Of a DNA stretch of 64,000 nucleotides, positions 58,167 through 64,000 are shown one piece after another. A program made the position numbers and the translations under genes. Source of the DNA: Letharia columbiana (lineage: Eukaryota; Ascomycota; Lecanoromycetes; Lecanorales; Parmeliaceae); the NCBI RefSeq assembly GCF_014066305.1, contig NW_023501040.1, positions 930,001 through 994,000 of the forward strand, read 5' to 3'. The notes below the pieces were generated by a model, which saw nothing but the letters and a program-made list of their open reading frames with translations, did not search any database and was not told the origin of the DNA. Position 1 is the stretch's first letter. Every line of letters begins with the position of its first letter.

Positions 58167-60191
58167 ATGAGCTTCGTGAATCATATGACCAACAGTCTTG
58201 AGACTGCTGTATCACAGGCTCCCGAGGGCGGCCCTGGCAACAGCAATTCTTCTTTTGATATGTATACGGGAAGTGGATCGGTGGAAGACAAATCCTTGGT
58301 CCGGAAGCAGGACTGGAGGATAATTCCACTATGTGCCGTGGTCTACCTACTATTTTTCTGGACCGGTCGAATATTGGTATAGAGCAGACTTTCGCATTCT
58401 CTCATATTTCCCTTACGTCTGACAAATTTCCCATCGATTGCTGAGTCTCCGCGCTGATGTGCTGCAGGTAATGCCAGAATCTTGAACAGTGAGACCGGTG
58501 ACGATCTATTGCAGAAAACAGGCACGAGTTCCTATCAGTATAGGAAGGCCATCCGGATCCCCCTTATCTAATATAAGCAGAGTCGAATCGTGTTCCAATT
58601 GCTAATGCCGTGCGAATGTTACTAGCTTCGCGTTGACGTCGTTCTATACCAGCTACGCTCTGTTTGAAGTGCCGTCAAATTATCTGCTGAAGAAGCTGAG
58701 CCCCAATGTATGACCGTTCGCATAATCTTCCTGCCGTTCTCCGCCTGATGCTTTCTACATGCATACAAGAGAGGATCCGCTAATATGGGGTACTAAGCGA
58801 TGGATCGCTTTCCTAATGTTCTCTTGGGGAGTTACCACTATAGGTATTGGTGGTGTAAAAATCGCCGCCTCGGCTTTCAGGCGTAAGGTTTCTTCTCGGT
58901 GTATTTGAAGCTGGTGAGCACTCCTTGTTCGACTACACGACTCATGTGATGGCCGCAAAGCTGACCTACTTCCAACAAAGGTCTCTATCCTGGTGTGGAA
59001 TTTTACCTGACATTTTGGTATCGATCTGAGGAACGCTCTCTACGCATCGCTTTTTTCCTACCCTCTGCCGCCTTAGCCGGTGCCTTCGGAGGTGCCATTG
59101 CGTATGGTGTTGGACGAATGAATGGCATTAACGGACTGTCGGGATGGCAATGGCTTGTCATACTGGAAGGCATACCCGCATGCGCAGCGGGTCTTGTCGT
59201 CCTGCTTATACTGCCTGATTATCCAGAATCGGCTCGGTGGCTTATTGACGAGGAAAAGGAGTTGGCAAGAGAAAGAGTGAGGTTCTGTGGCTCGAGCGCG
59301 GACGACATGGCTATAACATGGGTAGATGCGAAGGAGACTTTGACGGAGTGGCGGCTATATTTTCACTACTTGGTAAGTTTCGTCCTATACCACTATTGGT
59401 TCAATGTCTATGGTAGCTAATCCAGCCTTTTGAAGCTCCATTTTCTCATCTCGACACCATTTTCCAGCCTTTCACTCTTCGCACCAACAAGGGTCGCTGG
59501 TCTCGGCTACACGTCACTGTCTGCAGAATTAATGACAATTCCGCCTTACGCTGTTGCGTACGTTGTGTCGCTCGTTGTGTCCTGGTCTGCAGACCGGTTC
59601 AATTCGTGAGTGGAAACTCCAATCGTACCTGGCATCGCCATTTCTTGATGATGGACCTCTTACTCACAACACGCTTATTCATAGTCGTTCCCTCCACGCA
59701 GCAGTATGTGCTCTCTTCTGTGCGGCAGGATTTATTGCCTCTGCAACTCTCTCGCCTGACGCTTACGTGGTAAGTGATCTTACCATGTGGGGAAGGCTCC
59801 TATCTTTCCGAGTCCACCTATCTTCCCTTCGCCAGCATCCACCTATTACTACTCGCTGACAATGCCATAGGCCCGCTACATCTGCCTCGTCATCTCCACT
59901 ACATTCGTCTTTTCACCCGTTCCCTCTCTGCTCTCCTTCCTTGCATCAAACACCCATACGACCGCTTCGACGGACCTTGCTGTCGCCCTCAACGTCTCTA
60001 TCGGTGGTGGAGCTGGCCTGATCTTGGGTACATGGATCTTCCCGGCTGGAGAGGCCAAGAACGGGTATAAGAGTGGTAACTGGATCAATGCTGGGTTCAT
60101 GTTGGCAATCTCGGTAGTTTGTGTGGCGTTAAGAATATATTATGGGAGGGCTAATCGGCTGAAGGAGCACAAGAGAAAGTTTGTACTTTAA
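58167..60191 (+). pseudogene. Dal5/Tna1-type anion:cation symporter (MFS) with two frame breaks
   Basis: Eight exons can be traced: 58167-58376, 58468-58537, 58626-58707, 58798-58913, 58981-59372, 59436-59605, 59685-59769 and 59871-60191. Total 1446 nt, about 481 residues, the usual size. Family text is clear: DWRIIPLCAVVYLL, LDRSNIGNARIL (only after a one-base shift at the T5 tract 58353-58357), YALFEVPSNYLLKKLSPN, RFLLGVFEAG (after an opposite shift near 58880), YLTFWYRSEERSLRIAF, FPAGEAKNGYKSGNWIN. Relatives import allantoate, nicotinate, pantothenate or similar organic anions across the plasma membrane. The substrate cannot be told. The two single-base changes cancel in length, so this may be a sound gene with sequence errors. 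Confidence 0.75.
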
Positions 60192-60556
60192 GTTGGGGCA
60201 GCATATGGCTGTTTCAAGGGTCCTTGATCCAGCATAGGCGAGGTTTTGCAGAAGTGGAAGACGATATGGACGTCCTCTGAGTCAATTCAATCAGGGTTCT
60301 TGCATTGCGTTCGAAAGAGAGTTAAAAGCTCCTATCGCTTGATAGCTTCAAAAAGCTCACTCATATATCGAGGAGACAAGCATTACAAAAGTAGCAAAAG
60401 CTGAACATGGAGAACCGCCGGAGTACAACGGAGTATTCGCTTCATAAATCCGGACCCCCCAAACCTGATGGTTTTCAACCTAATACCCCAACACGGTGTG
60501 CGTGTTTGCAGGCACGCCTCCTGTAAGACATTCTGACAGGCAACACCTTCAATCGA
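60192..60556. other. Convergent spacer
   Basis: 365 bp between the 3' ends of the permease and the secreted-protein gene. Nothing recognised. Confidence 0.5.
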
Positions 60557-61246
60557 TCAGCCGCATGCCGGCATGATCGTCGGCGCTACTACGGGATTTG
60601 TTGGGTTGGTCTGTGAACAACCATACGCAAATCCAAAAGCCGTATCGTCAACAGCTGCATCGAATGCGCCGCCACAGTTTGGATCACTACCGGCAGCGTA
60701 TGATCAGTACCTATTTCCTCCAAACAATCTTCGATCATCTAAGTGCATCTCACCTTGCTCCACCAGCGGCGTTGTTGAAGAAAGAGCAGATATCGTGGGA
60801 AAAACAATCCTGGGTACTTCATGGCACAACATCAGCTTTAGCAAAACCCAGTCTTTAATTCGATAGACTGCAAGTGGCTTACTATACGTTCCCGAGAGCC
60901 GCTCCCGTGCAGTCAGCACCGCATCTGATTACATGTCAGTGAGTCAATACGCTCTCCAGACACAGGGCGGATGCCTCTACCGTCCATTACATGCATAGCT
61001 ATTCGACAGCACGGCCGACGTTAGCAAGGAAAACTTCTCACTCTTCAGCGGTTTTTGCACCTACTTTCCCATATTCACTGGATCAATGCCAAAATTCGAT
61101 CCCACAATCCCGGTCCAAGTACAATTCTGGTCGGCGGCATTTGTCCATCTAGCGGTGGCTGCCGCCCCAACTTTCAGACACGTGATTGATGCAGATGCTG
61201 GAGAGATAGCAAAGACTGCGAGAGCGATGCTTGAAAGGATAAGCAT
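60557..61246 (-). CDS. Small secreted cysteine-rich protein with an HD motif
   Basis: Five exons (61246-61065, 60998-60981, 60924-60883, 60816-60754, 60686-60557) give 144 residues. Each of the four 56-67 bp introns has GTA/GTG donors and AG acceptors, and all phases agree. Exon 2 is only 18 nt. The signal peptide is LILSSIALAVFAISPASA. The mature part starts with CLKVGAAATARW and NCTWTGIVGSNFG. It continues YACNGRCGADCTG and VYTQDCFSHDICSFFNN with H88-D89, then DPNCGGAFDAAVDDTAFG, ending PACG. Nine cysteines in the mature chain suggest a disulfide-stabilised extracellular protein. CFSHDIC recalls the CxxHDxC active site of secreted phospholipases A2. I recognise it as resembling other uncharacterised fungal secreted proteins; activity is unproven. 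Confidence 0.85.
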
Positions 61247-61529
61247 GTTTGCGGCAGAGCTTGAATTGCAGATGATGTTTGGAAGAAAGCAGCAGCTATC
61301 GCCTTATATATTCAGCCCATACCCGACCACCTACCCAGAAGATCTCGCCTCCGCGTTGAGCCCCGTCTGATGATACTGGGGCCTCGGCATGTCTTGCGCC
61401 GTGGGGTATGATGGCGGATCTACAAACAGCTACTGGAAGATGCGCCCCTATCAAATAGACATCTACTTATCTATTAACATATTAGCGTTGGGGATCTTCT
61501 TCGCTACTAACAGCCGACACCTATACACA

Positions 61530-63817
61530 TCAAGCCTCGGTATCCGGAATCTCTCGTTGTTCGATTTCCATCGACAATTTTCGCGGTGGAAGCCTGCGCT
61601 TGTCCATTTCGGCCTCACTTTCCGTCGGCACACTCAGGACTGGTCTGCTTGCCCCTTTCCGCCCAAGGAGATAGTGCTCGACGACAAAGACCACCTCTTT
61701 CACAGCCCAGCGTGCATGCGTCTTGGTCGGAATGTTGAATCGTGCGTCCAATTGTTCGAGAGTCAAATTCTTCGTCTCGGGCACAAGAAATAATATCATG
61801 AACCATCCTACAACACACCAAGCTGCATAATAGCCAAAAGCACCCGTGTTGCCAAAGGAATACTGGAACCTCGGGAATGTGACGGCCAGTAGGAAGTTGA
61901 AAAACCAAAGAGTCGCGGTGGCCATTGACATACCTAGATCTCTGACGTACAATGGCATTGATTCGGCAGAGTACACGAATGGTACGGGACCTTGCCCTGG
62001 GCTGTAGAAAACGCTGAAGAGGTACATCCCGGTCAACACTAGCCCCGTTCGGCTGTGACTCCCAGATGGAAGCAAAAATCCCATGGCAGTCAGAAGCTGG
62101 AAGAAAGCCAAGAATGGGTACGTGCAAAGAAGCAGATTCCTGCGTCCGAAAGTATCTATTGTGTATACCGCAGGCAGAGCAAACAAGAAATTCAGGATTC
62201 CGAACCCCATCGAAGCCAGAAGGCCAGCTTTGTCGCCAAGTACAGGACTCAGAATCTCCGATGAGTAGAAGGCCATGACGTTCACTCCACAGATCTGTTG
62301 CAGGAACATGACGGTCAAAGATGCCACCAGAGCTCTGCGATTGCGGTCAACACTCCATAATTCCACAAATCGATTACGGTTTTGCTTGATCTTTTCTTCG
62401 CCGTCGAGGAGATGATGCATAAGAAAGAGGTCCCGTGCGGCCTGGAGCCGGGAATGACGGAGTCTGCAAAGGGAGCGGAAAGCCTTTTCGTAATAGGCAG
62501 TCTTTCCCTGCCGAGCCTTGAGGAGCAGCCATCGCGGTGACTCCGGGAGGGTGAAGACGTAGGCAGCCGCTATGAGAGGTAGTAGCATGGGAGAGGCGAG
62601 CATCAACCTCCAGTTCAAGCTACACTGAAGACTTAGAAGCGTCTCCGTGCTTAAGTGTTTGTCGCATGTGCCTGAATCTCCCTGAAGAACGTTGCGAAAG
62701 ATGACGCCGGCTATGTATCCCAACATGATACCAAATGCCCTGTTATACGTCAATGGAGGTTATCCATGGCCAGCAACTAGAGAAGCGGAGCTCACGTCCA
62801 CATTTGCCACATCATGACAAGCCCACCTCTTATATTTGCCGGAACACATTCAGCAGAATATATCGGAATAGTTGCGCTCTTCGGTCCAATTCCAAGGCCC
62901 AAGCAGAACCTGGCGAGGAATAGATGCCACCATTGTGATGTAAACGCTTGTGCTACACAGGTCGCACTGGAGATGAGGCAGGTCACGAAGATTGTTCCTC
63001 GCCTTCCCAATACTCGATTCAAAGGTTCTGTGAGCCAGCAACCCAGGACAGCACAGCATAAGTACGGGGCGGCGTTTACAAGGCCCCTGAGGCCTGCGTC
63101 CTTCCCTGTATCTTTCCCATCCTTGGGTCCTATTCCGAATGCGTACGAATAAAACTACAAATCCTCGATTAGCACGCCTTCTTCGAGATGCTAATGGATC
63201 GCAAGACGACCTCGACAGGCAAAGGGTGGTCAAATCATGCCCCAGATGCGGGAGATACGGACAAATTACTAGTCAGGCCGTGAAGCAAACTTACCAACTG
63301 AGCGCCATTCACTGCGGTCTCATCCCAGCCCTGCACAGCTGCTCCGAGGGAGCAACATCCTATTTTGGTGTCAGTGTCATCTGCTTTTGTGAGGGTTTCA
63401 AGACTCGAAGATGTCTGAAGGGTAACTGCCCCCCAAGACATATGTCAGGACTCGAAGCGGACTCCAAAAGTACGTACCGACCAGTGCGTATAGTATCCAC
63501 GGCTGATCCCATTTGTTTCCGGTCTTGGGGTCTTCTCGTCTGAGGGCTTCAATCTCTTCTGGCTTGAGACGAAGGCTATCTGTGCGCGGCCCTCCGAATG
63601 CCTCACCGTCCTGAGCCAAGTACGCTCCTTTTCGTATCACTTCATGGTATATATCTTCGATCTTTGTTTTATTTATGAATGCTTCTATGAGCTCGTCCAT
63701 TTTCTCGTGTCGCATTCCAATGAAGGGATTGACCAAGACGCTGTTGATGTTTGCAGGAGCTGCATCCACATCCTCTGAGGTGAAGTACCCACCCTCGGTC
63801 TTTTCTGATGTAGCCAT
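61530..63817 (-). CDS. MFS sugar/polyol transporter with long N-terminal tail
   Basis: Four exons (63817-63478, 63359-63295, 63154-62796, 62739-61530) give 657 residues; introns are 118, 140 and 56 bp. The first about 110 residues are cytosolic (NPFIGMRHEKMDELIEAF, GAYLAQDGEAFGG). Twelve membrane spans follow with sugar-porter signatures: QGWDETAVNGAQ, NRVLGRRGTIF, PIYSAECVPANIRGGLV, LPESPRWLL, QQICGVNVMAFY, DTFGRRNLLL and VPETKNLTLEQLD. The N-terminal tail and VQGWDETAVNGA mark a distinct fungal branch of the family. The substrate (hexose, polyol or quinate-like) is not predictable from sequence alone. Start chosen at MATSEK; a Met 12 codons upstream is possible. Intact. Confidence 0.9.
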
Positions 63818-63957
63818 ACTTCCAGAAAGTGAGCGTGTTTGTAATGTGTGCAAAGTTGATGTCCAGACTCTCGATTGACTCCAAGAGAACGAAGCGGCAA
63901 GAGACTAACGGATTCACGATTCTGAGGTCCAAGCCTCAGCGTTTGGGAGGAGCCTGC

Positions 63958-63966
63958 TTATATAAA
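63958..63966 (-). promoter_or_regulatory. TATA-like element upstream of the sugar transporter
   Basis: On the minus strand the sequence reads TTTATATAAG about 145 bp before the ATG at 63817. Position and sequence fit a core promoter; no other site was identified. Confidence 0.45.
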
Positions 63967-64000
63967 AATTTAATGCATGAGGAAAGCATTCGAGGTTGCT

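Noticed and set aside
61389..61793. 134-codon plus-strand frame with a hydrophobic segment
   Set aside because: Its larger part lies antisense to the sugar-transporter exon, and no family is recognisable.
1..64000. CRISPR arrays, insertion sequences, bacterial-type operons and long terminal repeats
   Set aside because: None seen. Intron structure and gene content are eukaryotic, and no long direct or inverted repeats were noticed by eye; a dot plot would be needed to exclude diverged ones.

Overview
The window is nuclear DNA from a filamentous ascomycete (Pezizomycotina). Genes are split by short introns of about 48-140 bp with GT..AG ends and CTAAC/CTGAC-like branch sites. The gene set is typical of these fungi: an ApsA/Num1 cortical protein, a DUF2439 (ZGRF1/Dbl2-like) protein, a Vps17 sorting nexin, Ku70 with a SAP domain, and a ferrochelatase with C-terminal cysteines. 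The sequence alone does not fix the order or genus.

Left part (1-16.5 kb). A gene tail may enter from the left. Then come a BAR-SH3 membrane-shaping protein, the Vms1 ribosome-rescue hydrolase, a GT8-like glycosyltransferase with two compensating frame changes, the purine enzyme Ade8, a decayed SRPBCC-domain gene, a proline-rich unknown with one frame break, the retromer subunit Vps17 and the spliceosome factor Isy1. The start codon of ISY1 stands alone on a three-base coding exon.

Middle part (16.5-38.7 kb). This is accessory and poor in intact genes. It holds a broken APH-family kinase gene, a small cysteine-rich ORF next to a Zn2Cys6 regulator, a secreted aspartic protease, an unknown protein with a conserved C-terminus, PRP38 with a one-base frame break, relics of ankyrin and F-box genes, and two members of a small secreted family, one of them truncated. 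Several kilobases show nothing I can support.

Right part (38.7-64 kb). A DUF2439 genome-stability protein and ApsA converge. Then come a frame-broken ankyrin/ZZ-finger gene, Cwc24 converging on ferrochelatase, Ku70 divergent from ferrochelatase, a DUF3431 membrane protein, an F-box-like ORF, a Dal5/Tna1-type anion permease with two frame breaks, a small secreted cysteine-rich protein in five exons (one only 18 nt) with a phospholipase A2-like HD motif, and a sugar transporter with a long N-terminal tail.

Pre-mRNA splicing is represented by ISY1, PRP38 and CWC24, but these are scattered and not clustered. A window-wide oddity is the number of single-base frame breaks, several in homopolymers and two pairs exactly compensating. 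They occur in genes that otherwise look well conserved. Sequencing or assembly error is the leading explanation for PRP38, the glycosyltransferase and the permease; true decay is more likely for the APH and SRPBCC genes. All family assignments come from motif recognition by eye, with no database search.
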